Part shown: positions 11,335-21,265 of the stretch, in pieces
How the letters are laid out: each line of letters begins with the position of its first letter
Position numbering within the stretch: the stretch's first letter is position 1
Source of the DNA: Pleurostoma richardsiae
Lineage: Eukaryota; Ascomycota; Sordariomycetes; Calosphaeriales; Pleurostomataceae
DNA: 64,000 nt
Direction of reading: 5' to 3'
NCBI GenBank assembly: GCA_030052745.1
Contig: JANBVO010000017.1
Coordinates: 372,001 to 436,000, forward strand
The notes under the pieces: generated by a model
Seen by the model: only the letters and a program-made list of their open reading frames with translations
The model's database searches: none
Told to the model about the DNA's origin: nothing
Translations under genes and position numbers: made by a program

Positions 11335-11870
11335 CTTGACCTAGACCGTCTCAGTTGTGCAAGTTGCGGTGAAACACTTGGCTCATACATCCAGCCAACA
11401 AGAGGTAGAGCACATTTGCCATTCACTTTTTTATCATAACCATTTGCCTACCCCGCAACTCACATTTGGAGATATTTGGGAGCTCTCCAGATTTCTCCAC
11501 GAATGCCGTCAGTCCCGGGCGCTGATGCCCCGAGATCTGCAGAGCTCCCGGCGTGACTGCGGGTAGACTACTAATGACATTAAGCTTGCGATACTACCTC
11601 ACAGAGGCGACCCCAGCTCAAGGCGCCCCAGCATGGTTAAAAATGTACGGGAATTAGATGCTACGTCAAGCGAGCCAATATGATTCAAGGAAACAAATGG
11701 GGAGTAGCTCGAAGTGACCCCGACATTAGAATAGCAGCTGAGACTCCCCTCTTACTTCGGTGGCAGCTGGGTGGCAAGAGCTTCTAAGCGAATGGTTAGA
11801 CGGTCACGGGTGTCGATGACGAGAGAGACTTCCACTAGTTGTGTTTCGGGCGATGTAACTAGCTGCTATC
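11335..11870. promoter_or_regulatory. Promoter region of the beta-galactosidase and 3' flank of the aldehyde dehydrogenase
   Basis: 536 nt with no supported gene. Both neighbours read leftward, so the part next to 11335 is the beta-galactosidase promoter and the part next to 11870 is the 3' untranslated region of the aldehyde dehydrogenase. It marks the boundary between the core genes and the aromatic catabolic cluster; the CTCCCCG element of that cluster was not seen here. Confidence 0.45.
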
Positions 11871-13534
11871 CTACTGGACAGCCTCCGGCCTGTGGGCATT
11901 CACGATGATGGTCTTAGTATGTGTAAACTCATCGAAAGCCCAATGACCGCCGAATCGACCCCATCCGCTACTCTTGAATCCTCCATGCGGCAGCGTCGCC
12001 TCGTCGTGAACCGTCGGGCCGTTGACATGCACCGCTCCGACGTCTAATCTTCTCGCAAGTTCCATTGCCTCGAGACTGGATTGGGTGAATACCGCTGCAG
12101 ACAGTCCATATTCAGAGTCATTAACAGTGTTGATAGCCTCGTCGATATCCGCATACGTTGCGACCCCAACCACAGGTCCGAACGACTCTTGCCGCCAAAA
12201 CTCCATATCGTTTGTGAGTCCTTCGATAAGTGTGGCGTTCTCAGGCCGAACACTCCCAGGTGGCACCAGTGGCGGGAATATGCTCGCGCCTTTCGCGGCG
12301 GCGTCCTCAAGCAGGGCCCTGATTCGCACATTGCTCTTGGAGTTGACGACTCGAGTCACAAAGGTCGACGATGCGGTCTCGATTTTCTCCCGAAGGGTCT
12401 GACAGAGCAGCGGTCGAGTCTTCGTTGATACCAGCACGATATCAGTCGACATGCAGATTTGGCCAGTCTTCGTGTTCATATATTAGTGGAACGACAACAA
12501 TAGATTGACGAGAGTAGTTCGAGCTCCGTGTATCAGGGGTTCTTAGAGAAGCTCACATTCAACAAAGCACCTTCGAGGATCATGTCGGCAGCCGAAGAAA
12601 GGTTTGCATCGTCCAGGACGATTACAAAGTTTTTACCGCCCAGTTCCAGAAGGACAGGCTTAAGGAACTGCGCAGCACGAGTGGCGATATGCCGTCCTAC
12701 AGGCGTCGAACCTGTGAAGTTACACTTTCGGATCGCCGGGTGGGAGATAAGTGTTTCGAATACAGTCTGCGCGTCCTCGGGCCGATGAACTAAGAAGTTC
12801 ACAACCCCGTGCGGGAAGCAGGAGTCCCGAAACAGTCTGGCAATGAAGTAGTGCGTCCGGGGACTGAGCTCTGAGCCCTTTAAACCGTTAGTTTCGGGCA
12901 ATATCCCCAAACAACCGAGCTTGTGTTCTTCACCTTTAGAATAGCGCAGTTTCCGGCGGCGACCGGCGCAGCGACGGCACGTAAGCCCAGTATTGCAGGG
13001 GAATTCCAGGGCGCTATGCCTAGTATCACACCCAGTGGCTCTTTGAAGACCACGGCGTGAGCATCTGGGGCTCGGACCTCAGGGACTACGCCGGACAGCA
13101 CACCGGAGGTGGTGATCGCGGCAATCTGCTCCGCCATGGCAATTGTCTCCTCTACATTTATGGCTGTCCACGCTGGGGAGCAGCACAACTCTTCCTCGAT
13201 GAGGGTCGCTAGCTCCTTGCTTCTTTCGCGTAGTAACTGCCGTCCGAACATTAGTAGGTTAAGCCTTACGAGCAGGTTGACAAGGAGTTAATACTTGTGC
13301 TAGTCGGTTGAACAACCTGCGCCTCTCGCTGGGGCTTGTTCTCTTCCAACCCTCAAACGCCCCGACGCATGACTTGATTGCTTCTACGCATAGGTCCTGT
13401 GTCGCTCCTTGGGCTCGCCATTGCTTCGAGCCTGCGACATCCGGATTGGGAACGAAGAGCGTGTCGTTCCCATCGGATGGAAGGACGACGTCTTTGCCGC
13501 CGATGAGCAGTGGCACTATGTTACGAGTTTGCAT
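11871..13534 (-). CDS. NAD(P)-dependent aldehyde dehydrogenase, aromatic-aldehyde type
   Basis: Oxidises an aldehyde to its acid; in this cluster the likely substrate is a hydroxybenzaldehyde. Four exons: 13534-13295, 13236-12934, 12877-12557 and 12467-11871, giving 486 residues, normal for the family. Splices restore NRLAQLLRERSKEL, AILKGSELSPR and LLNTGQICMSTD. Catalytic features seen are the APWNSP cofactor loop, FTGSTPVGR, the general-base Glu in LLELGGKN, the nucleophile Cys in GQICMST and the ESFGPVVGV block; the C-terminal half ends with GWGRFGG..FDEFT. I set the start at 13534 (MQTRNIVPLLIGGKDVV) because the frame further upstream lacks ATG. It most resembles salicylaldehyde/vanillin-type dehydrogenases. 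It is divergent from the hydrolase gene with 353 nt between; that promoter has the cluster motif. Confidence 0.9.
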
Positions 13535-13887
13535 CTTTAGAGGGTTATGCGCTATCTTCAAAGTCAAGCAACAAGACCCGGGTTACTTACACGATCTTGG
13601 ATATATGGTGATACGCTGATACCCATGTACAAGCGAGAATCACTCCTGATTTGTGTGATCCCGAGACGAGCTTTGGTGTGGATCGGCATCGCTCGGGTGG
13701 TGTTTCCTAAGTCCGCGCGCGGGCTAAACTCCCCGGGCCTTAATCGCGGACGGGGCGCTTGGATACCTACCTACACAGAGAAGAGAAATGAACACATCCT
13801 TTAATCTCAGCATTGTCGCAAAGGAAAGAAACGTGTGCTGCTACCACGGCTGCGTATGTACCCTGTTCTTGTATACCTGACCAGAAG
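13535..13887. promoter_or_regulatory. Divergent promoter, aldehyde dehydrogenase / FAH-family hydrolase
   Basis: A 353-nt region between two divergent catabolic genes. It contains GCTAAACTCCCCGGG at 13723-13737, one copy of the CTCCCCG element found in every promoter of this cluster; the 9-mer AACTCCCCG is also present at 20991-20999 and, inverted, at 15574-15582. A CG-rich run (GTCCGCGCGCGGG) directly precedes it. Co-regulation of both genes is inferred. Confidence 0.55.
13729..13735 (+). promoter_or_regulatory. CTCCCCG cluster motif, copy in ALDH/FAH promoter
   Basis: Seven-base core CTCCCCG within GCTAAACTCCCCGGG. It lies 195 nt from the ALDH start and 153 nt from the hydrolase start. Proposed operator of the cluster regulator on the basis of repetition in the cluster promoters only; binding is not shown. 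Confidence 0.45.
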
Positions 13888-15051
13888 ATGCGCGTGGCGT
13901 GGGAAAGACTTATTCGATTCGTCGCGGAGGACGGTAGGATCCTCCGAGGTGAACCCATCCTCCCACGGCCGGATTTCGACCTCGGCGACGTCACCGCAGA
14001 GACGAAACTGAAGGCTAAAGTCATTCATGGCGACGACATTTACGATACCACTGGCAAGACCTCTGTATCAGATGAGGTGGTCACGGTGAAAAAGCTCCTC
14101 GGCCCGCTGGCCCAGAGCGACATCCCCATCCTCAGATGCGTAGGTCTGAATTACGCCAAACATAGTAAGAAACCCGATTCTACTTCTGCTTTTGCTCTTC
14201 ACATCGAGAATTGCGGTTCCCTTTCTCTGTTCTCATGGTTGCCTTGCAAAATATGCGTGGTGCTGACTGAAGGGCCGTCAACGTAGTCAGGGAAGCCGGT
14301 CGCAAGCCCCCGCCGTTTCCCTTCATCTTCTTCAAGCCCAACACCACTGTTCTTGACCACGGAGCGGATATCGTCATTCCAAAAATCTGCCAGAACGACC
14401 AAGCAGACTACGAGGGTGAACTCACCATCGTGATCGGTAAGGAGGCCAAGGACGTGTCGGTCGAAGACGCACTCGACTATGTTGCCGCATACACCTGCGG
14501 CAACGACATATCATCTCGGAAGCTGCAAAGGGACCCCCAATACGCCGGCGTAGTACCACAGTGGGGCTTTTCCAAGGGATTCGATACTTTCGCCCCCTTG
14601 GGGCCATGCCTGGTGCGACCAGACCTAGTTGGAGACCCCAAAAAGCTCCTCCTCAAGACTATTGTGGACGGAGAGGTGAGACAGGAAGAGTACGTGGAGG
14701 ACATGCTGTTCGACTGCGCCTATCTCGTCTCGTACCTGTCCTCGGGCACCACCCTGCAGAAGGGCTCGGTTATCATGACGGGAACACCTGGAGGTGAGCA
14801 CGTTTCGCATGGCGAACTCTACGTTTCTTGCTCCTCTCCTCCCCGCTGTCCTAAAAATCTATTTCACAAGCGAACATGCTGGTTTTGCAAAACTCCACTC
14901 CGAAGCTGTTATGGTGTAACTGACGAAGTGGATGCGACTTACAGGTGTGGGAGCTGGCATGAGCCCTCCTCGCTGGTTAACACCAGGCACGCAGGTAGAT
15001 GTGTCTATTGAGAAACTTGGAACTCTGAAGAATGGTGTCCGGTTCGCATGA
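13888..15051 (+). CDS. Fumarylacetoacetase-family hydrolase (probable maleyl-/fumarylpyruvate hydrolase)
   Basis: Hydrolyses a carbon-carbon bond in a ring-cleavage product; next to gentisate dioxygenase the expected substrate is maleylpyruvate or fumarylpyruvate, giving pyruvate plus maleate or fumarate. Exons 13888-14164, 14287-14793 and 14945-15051 give 296 residues. Splices restore GLNYAKHIREAGRKPPPFP and TGTPGGVGAGMSPP. FAH family marks: IFFKPNTTVL, the metal-binding DYEGELTIVIGK (Glu residues), GNDISSR.LQ, WGFSKGFDTFAPLGPC and GTPGGVGAG near the C-terminus. The short N-terminal domain is normal for FAHD1/hydrolase-type members. ATG 13888 is the first in frame. No signal peptide, so cytosolic. 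Family is certain; substrate assignment is from context. Confidence 0.9.
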
Positions 15052-15852
15052 GGTACAGCAGGGCAAAGGGAGAATGACGTCTCCGCCGATAGACATTAAA
15101 GACGAAGCTCTCACCATATCGAAAGTGAATGGACCAAGCTTGACACCGAGGGATCAGAACCAGGTTTGCATCTTGAATAGCTGCCATAGCAGACAGAGTA
15201 GAAATTACTAGACTGAGAACCAGGTGTCACGTTTATTCTTTGTCTGGCCTATAGGAGCCAAAACTACAGATGACGGCTGATGAAGGCCTCTCACGCCTGA
15301 TGTCCGATCCTAAGGTCTTCGCTACAAATTAATCACCAATGTATGCTATCACCATACTTGATCTATGCCGTGTAGTTCTTGCACATGGATAAGATGGGTA
15401 TCACATTTCAATAATCTAGAGGACGTAGTTTCAAACTACCTTACTCTAGAAACTAGAGCCAAATACTCTCTAGCCTATGAAACTACTAGCTGAATATTGG
15501 GGTATTCGGAAACACCTGGGTGTCGAGTTAAACTGGTGGATGGTTGGCATGGTTCTATGCCTCCCTATCTCCCCGGGGAGTTAGGGTGAGGAGTCTGGCA
15601 CCACATCACGGGCCACCAAGGGCCATCTCAATCATTGCTATGCCCACGACGAAGATCCGAGGCAAAAGTGAGTATGCATATGGAAGGTAATAATTACCGG
15701 GAGCCTGAACATTAAGCCCAGATACTGTTAACAAGGTGCAGTAACGAAAAAGCATCTCTCCGTCGCCTGTCTGCAACGCCAGCTCCCAGTACGCCTTCCG
15801 CCGAACATAGTCTCGGTATCTCTCATTTGAGCTGGAGAACGTTGTCAACTCA
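15052..15852. promoter_or_regulatory. Intergenic region and promoter of the aromatic hydroxylase
   Basis: 801 nt without a supported gene. The first part is the hydrolase 3' flank; 15380-15540 is AT-rich with several short direct repeats of CTAGA/ACTAC type. The part before 15853 is the hydroxylase promoter and contains the palindrome CTCCCCGGGGAG (15569-15580) followed by TTAGGG. Read on the minus strand this gives CCCTAACTCCCCG, identical to 20987-20999. Confidence 0.5.
15565..15586. promoter_or_regulatory. Palindromic CTCCCCGGGGAG element
   Basis: A perfect 12-nt palindrome at 15569-15580 gives two opposing copies of CTCCCCG. The flank makes CTATCTCCCCG (15565-15575), identical to 25228-25238, and the opposite strand reads CCCTAACTCCCCG (15586-15574), identical to 20987-20999. 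It sits ~270 nt before the hydroxylase start. Strong candidate operator by sequence; function inferred. Confidence 0.55.
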
Positions 15853-17744
15853 ATGACAATGCCTGCCGAGCAAGGCACAATGCAGAACGGCAACGGCATC
15901 AGCCACGAGACAGCACTACATGATGGCCCCAGGCCAAACGGCAAGCAAGACGTCGCACCCGCCGCCGTTGTCGTGAATGGATCGACAGGCCAGTCCTCGC
16001 ATGGGCCTCGCCGCAAGCCCCATTTTACCTCCACTACGTACCCGTCAAACTGTCTCCGTTTCCTTGACAATTGCGTCCCTGAGCAGGGTCACGAAGCCGG
16101 CGTCAGTTCCAAACAGGAACCGCCCCTGGTGGAGCAGGCAAAGCTGAAGCTCGACATCCTGATCGTGGGAGCTGGGCTCGGCGGCCTAGCGACCGCCACA
16201 GCCCTCGCACGCCGCGGGCACAAGGTGACTGTCTTCGAACAGGCAGCGGAACTGACAGAGGTGAGTCTCTCGAGTTCTCTGCTCCCATCCGTCTACACTC
16301 CCCCCTACAGTGCCCACGACTACCTAACACGCACACATGCTTACATCAGACACTACTCACAGGTCGGAGCAGGCATTCAGATCCCGCCCAACTCGGGAAA
16401 GCTCCTTCAGAGATGGGGCGTCATGAACCATCTTCTGGATCAGGCCGTCCAGCCGGATGGTATCTCCTTCCGGCGCTGGCAGTCCGGCGAGCAGATCGGG
16501 TTTACAGATCTGTCACCCGAATTCGCGGCCACCTACGGCGCGCCCTATTACGTGGTGCACCGCGCCCACCTCCATTCAGCGCTCTTCAAGCGAGCGACGG
16601 AGCTAGGCGTCGTGGTTCATCTGGGCTGCAGGGTCAATGGATACAATCCTGATACGCCGTCAGTTACTCTCGCAGACGGGACTATCTTCGCGGGAGACCT
16701 AGTGATAGCTGCTGATGGTAAGCCTGTCCCTTCCTCAAAGCTACACAGATGGGCGCAGAAAATGCCATGATACTGACACATGTGGCCATCCTAGGCATCA
16801 AGTCCATTGCCCGAGAGTACGTCACCACCAGCATCCGTAGTAAGCCAAAGGCCACCGGCTTTGCTGCCTACCGAGCGACAGTGGACGTCCAGAAGATGCG
16901 ACAGATCCCAGAGATATCCTGGATTCTGGAGAAGCCTGGCCTGAACATCTGGTAAGGACCAGCTAGACCCAGCTTTTCCTATGCATCTGACATGGCCTAA
17001 ACTAATGCCGGGGGTTCAGGATTGGTGAGGATCGACACGTTATGACCTATACCATAGCCGCTGGGCAGTCCTTCAACATGGTTTTGTCCCATATGGACCA
17101 GTCAGACGCATCGCGCTGGAACCAGCTGAGCCAGGAAAGGGTATTGGGTGACATGAAAGCTGAGTTTGGAGGATGGGATCCCCAGTAAGCTGTCCAGTTT
17201 CCTTCCACTGGTGTCTTATTGCTGACTTATCCTTATCAGGCTCCTCAAGATCATCGATCTCATAGACAGCGCTCTGAAGTGGCCCCTCATCGGAGGCAAC
17301 TCTCTCGAGACATGGACCTCGCCGTCCTCCAGGTTGGTGGTTCTCGGCGACGCCGCCCACGCTATGCTTCCATATATGTCGCAAGGGGCGGCCATGGCAG
17401 TGGAGGATGGCGCCGCTCTTGCCCTGGTGCTCAACAAGGTCCGCTCGCTGGCGGAGCTAAAGTTCGCGCTCGGGCTGTTCCAGACAGAGCGGAAGCGGCG
17501 GACAGGGATGATGCAGGAGGCCAGCATGGTGAACGCCATGCTGTGGCACTTTCAGGACGGGCCGGAGCAGCGAGCCCGTGATGCGGCCATGCGTCCCGAG
17601 GTGGAGGGACGGAACTTTCTCAGCAGTCCGAACCAGTGGTCCGATCCGCTCACCCAGGACTGGGCTTACGGGTACGACGCCGAGAAGATCATCTCGGAGG
17701 AATGGGAAGGCGCCATCAGTGAGCTCATTCAGCAGCACAAGTGA
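15853..17744 (+). CDS. FAD-dependent aromatic-ring monooxygenase (salicylate/3-hydroxybenzoate hydroxylase type)
   Basis: A class A flavoprotein monooxygenase expected to hydroxylate a hydroxybenzoate; beside gentisate dioxygenase the likely product is gentisate. Exons 15853-16260, 16363-16717, 16795-16951, 17020-17184 and 17240-17744 encode 529 residues. FAD-binding GAGLGG motif starts near residue 106 (ILIVGAGLGGLATATALARR), VGAGIQIPPNSG follows the first splice, and the second FAD motif is GDAAHAMLPYMSQGAA. Residues 1-100 are an extra low-complexity extension not usual in the family, with no obvious signal. Intron 1 (102 nt) is phase 0, a multiple of three and free of in-frame stops, so retention would insert 34 residues between the dinucleotide motif and VGAGIQ. 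The gene is tail-to-tail with the regulator, only 53 nt apart. Confidence 0.9.
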
Positions 17745-17797
17745 TTTCCTCACTAGTTATATTATTTTCAAATCTACTTTTCCAAAGAGAGGCAATG

Positions 17798-20730
17798 CTA
17801 GCAAAACAGGTCGCCTGCCGAAAAGTCATCCATGAATGCTGGTCCCATAAACTGGCTGATGCCCTCGAGACCCATGCTTGCCAAGTCAAAGTCAGGAGGC
17901 AGAAAATCCAGGACGGGAGGAGGAAAATGAATTCCATGGGCGGCGCTGGCAACACCGTCCTGATCCAAGCCCGTCGGGATAATTGCCCCAGCAGTAGCCC
18001 CTTCGACATGATTTCGTGATGCAGCTGTAGGACGTGTCAGTAATCGAGGTTCTCAAGAGACAGAATCACTTGGGAAGATTGGAGCAGCAGTTGCTGGAAT
18101 GAAATCGGGGAGGCGTACACAGTCCCTGGACGCAGTACTTGAGAGCGGACGTGAATTTGGCACATTTCTCAACCATCCTGTTGTTGTCAAGGAGCGGCAT
18201 GCAGCCTATCGCCAAGTCCAGAAGGCTCATTTGGTGCTCGATCGTCGCAGTGTCATGTTCGCGATCCGTCTCAAAAGGGCCCTTGCAGCCCGACAGCAGG
18301 ATGCTTACGACTGTCAGCGCCGCGTTGAAGGCTACGAGAAAGCGTTAGTTTTGCGTGCCCGGTATACTCCAGTCAAGGGTAAACGAACTATAGTAGAGGG
18401 TAAACCACCAAGCCCCTAGGCCGCTGCGGCGAGATCCGGCAGAGGTCGTAGTGCTGACGATGTTTATGATAGTCTCAGCCGACTGGAGGCAGATGCTCCT
18501 GCTGCGGTGTCCAATCTGCCATAGTGTGGCCGCCTCGTGGGAATCAAGGGAGGAGCCATCCAGATGCTGCAGGTAACGATCGAGGACGGGACGGTGCGCT
18601 AGGATGCGGAGGTTGTGGTAGCGCAGTGTGAGGATAACCTGAAATTTGCGCAGCAGCGAGGCATCCTGGTCGCGGAGAAGATCGTTTTGAGTGACTAGTT
18701 TCATCGGACTCGGCAGCGTGACCTGCCAGTTCAGCAGCTGTTGCTCAATCTGGATGATAGAAGACGCGATGTCGACGAATGGCGGAGGTGTCCTAACGCC
18801 TAGGTTGCACCCGTACAAAGACTCAATGACCTTGTATAAGATCCGGTACAAGGTTCTTTTCTCACCAATGATTCAGCCTCTGGACATCTGCAGGGGTAGT
18901 CCGGTACCCATTGCGTAAGACTTACATGGTTGAGTTCCAGAAGAGCGTGCTGTTCTCCTCAGATGACCATTGGAAATACTCCGTGTCACCGGGACCAGCG
19001 GGTAAGTGGTGAGTAGGAAGAGGAACCTTGATATAAGCTTCAGGAATGGCCGGCGGCCGTCCAAAGGTCATGCTCAGGGTCCTTGAAAAGCTGTCAGCTC
19101 TTACCAGCGACCTCAAGAGAATGCTGTCTGTTTTCAAACCTATCAAGAATTATACACCCGTGCCACATGCGTATCCTAGTCTCTCGTTCTGCGGGATCCA
19201 GCCGTGTCAGGGCTTCCTCAGAATGGAGCCCGAGCTGAAGTGCGGCTTTGACGGCAAGCCCATGAATTGTCCATGTCTTGATCGAGCGCTGCGTTCCCTG
19301 CAGGTACTGGGTCATGAGGAGCATGACCTGGACTGGAGGTGGGTTAAGTAAGACAGGAACTGGAAGTACAGCTAGAATGCGGTAGGGTCTTACCAATCTC
19401 GACGCTCGCGCCATCCATCATCTGGTTTAGGCACAACGCTCTGGCGCGGACGAAGAAGATTTCCGAATGAGCGGCGCGATCCGTAGCATTTATGATGCTG
19501 GTATCTGAACATGTGCTGGTCGCCATTGCGAGTATCATGTTCAGAAGCCCCAGCCAGGACTGTCGCACACGTCTAAATCGGGACTCCTTGGCGCTGGCGT
19601 AAGTCCTCCAAAAGCTTGCCTCTGAGATGTAGGGGAACAACATGCCCGTGTCCGAGAAGAACCGCCGCACAAGTCGCGACATCTCGCCCTCAGGAGGAAC
19701 ACGGCAAGCCTCAGGAGACGTATCGGACAGCCAAGAAACAGCCATCCCACGGGGTATTGGTGACGGTGGCCTGGACACAGTGAGATGGTTCCGACGGAGG
19801 GGAAGCGTGGGAGATGATGTGGCAGGTTGAGAGTCTCGCAGGAGGGCAGCCACTGCACGTCGAATAATGCGTGTGAAAGCAATATTTGACGACGCGCCTG
19901 GAAGTAGGATAACATTAGTTCAGGTACCAAGGGCGAGGAAGAAGGGGAATCTGCAGGAAGGTCGGTCTTGTACGGGCGATGCTGGCTACTGACCGAAATA
20001 TGCAGAATCTTCTTCATCAGTGAACTCAATGGTGCCAACTCCATCAGTAGCGTCAGGTGATACTCCGAAGTCAAACGCGTCCTCAGATGCCGCGGAGGCA
20101 TGCGCGTTACTCCGCGGTGTGACATCGTCATGGTCATCATGCCCAACAGGCACGGCAACACTTGCCAGCGACGGATCTGTAGACTGGCGCTTGAGTATGC
20201 GGACATCGCGTTCGACGCTCGTGAGGCGTCTCTCGACGAGCTCAAGGAACCTAGCTGGGGCATCAACATCAGAGAAAAAGGTCAGAAGCAGTCCGTGAAG
20301 CAGGCTTACATCGCAGGCACAGTAGCATTACCCCCCGCCGCCAAGTTCACGTTATGAGCATAGATACAGTCGATTTGCTGCGCCGTACACGACGAGCATT
20401 TGGGGCGTAGTCCATCACACTGCACACAGGCAGAGCTGTTAGTGATCGGTTGGCCGAAAACGAGAGGGACGGGGTCGGATGGTGGGCCAGAGCAGGGCGA
20501 GCGGCCAGGCCAGTCCGGCGATGACCGAGCCTAGTGGCCGGGGCACATACACGCGATTTGCGGGCTCTACACGCGCTACAGGCGACAGGAACCCGTTTTC
20601 TCTTCCGGGTGCCGCTGTCCGAGGGCGGCCGATCACCCGGCGCGGCTCCGGTGAACGTAGCGCTGCGCGCCCGGGAGAGGTCTGACGCCGGATACGGGCT
20701 CGGAGAGCCGGGGATAGCCGAGCCGGACAT
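17798..20730 (-). CDS. Zn2Cys6 transcription factor, probable regulator of the gentisate cluster
   Basis: Nine exons: 20730-20551, 20419-20332, 20254-19994, 19897-19394, 19332-19140, 19081-18926, 18855-18389, 18331-18119 and 18024-17798, giving 762 residues. The binuclear zinc cluster has cysteines at about 51, 54, 61, 68, 71 and 78, preceded by a basic RKRKR; the first intron falls just before the third Cys. A coiled-coil-like linker (LELVERRLTSVERDVRILKR) follows. The fungal-specific transcription factor domain begins near SSNIAFTRIIRRAVAALL and includes YLQGTQRSIKTW, GLHSEEALTR and LDRTLSMTFGRPPAIPE. The last splice, using a strong CTGAC branch, leads to an acidic/Phe-rich tail (DFLPPDFDLASMGLEG) that may be an activation domain. 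It stands at the centre of the cluster, divergent from gentisate dioxygenase. Late exon borders are less certain than early ones. Confidence 0.85.
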
Positions 20731-20832
20731 CACGCCGCAAGGTCGAGTCCAGTCAGATTCTGTGTATACTAATTAGGGCAGAGTTGTGGGTGGAGAAGGA
20801 GCCCAGACGGCAGAGTTGGCCCGGAAAAGGGA

Positions 20833-20839
20833 CGGGGAG
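20833..20839 (-). promoter_or_regulatory. CTCCCCG motif (minus strand), regulator promoter
   Basis: CGGGGAG on the plus strand, ~100 nt upstream of the regulator ATG. Weaker context match (GGGACGGGGAGAGG) than the other copies. Confidence 0.35.
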
Positions 20840-20986
20840 AGGAAGCGAAGGAGAGCAGGGGAGTTAAGGGAACTTCGCATCAAGCCCCATTGGCTAGCGT
20901 CCTACCCCGGACGAACACCCCCGGTTTGCCGAGCCATTGTGTGGAGAATCATCTGGGGTAGCTGGCACTACGAGTCGGTTCGGCTT

Positions 20987-20999
20987 CCCTAACTCCCCG
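20987..20999 (+). promoter_or_regulatory. CCCTAACTCCCCG element, dioxygenase/regulator promoter
   Basis: A 13-nt sequence identical to the inverted copy at 15574-15586. It is followed by ATAACCCGGG, giving a possible paired half site. It lies 267 nt before the gentisate dioxygenase start and 257 nt from the regulator start. Confidence 0.55.
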
Positions 21000-21265
21000 A
21001 TAACCCGGGATGGTTTCCCGGCAGAGCCCACGCAAACGCCGCAGTGTGCCATGATGACGACGGCGACACAGGGCAGTGAACGACACAAATCAAAATGGGA
21101 GGCACGTACGTTGCGCCAGCGAGTGAAGCTGTAGCCCCTGAAGCAAGAAAGACTAACTGCAATCCTCCATTCGATTGAGACTAGCAGATCTGGCCATTAC
21201 GCACTCAGTTACTCACATTAGTCTTCAAGACACACCGGCTAGCTCTAGCAAAGAGAATCATTGCA

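Larger units (their letters stand above)
20731..21265. promoter_or_regulatory. Divergent promoter, regulator / gentisate dioxygenase
   Basis: 535 nt between two divergent starts. It contains CTCCCCG cores at 20993-20999 (plus) and 20833-20839 (minus), several other C-run/CCGG elements (CCTACCCCGG, CACCCCCGG, AACCCGGGATGG, TTTCCCGG), and AT-richer sequence near the dioxygenase start. The density of CGG/CCG triplets suits Zn2Cys6 binding, and the arrangement would allow autoregulation; both are inferences. Confidence 0.55.

Noticed and set aside
18025-18118. Reading the regulator's exon 8 straight on to the stop just past 18070
   Set aside because: This gives an uncharacteristic tail; a 94-nt intron with a strong CTGAC branch leads instead to a plausible acidic C-terminus. 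Moderate certainty.
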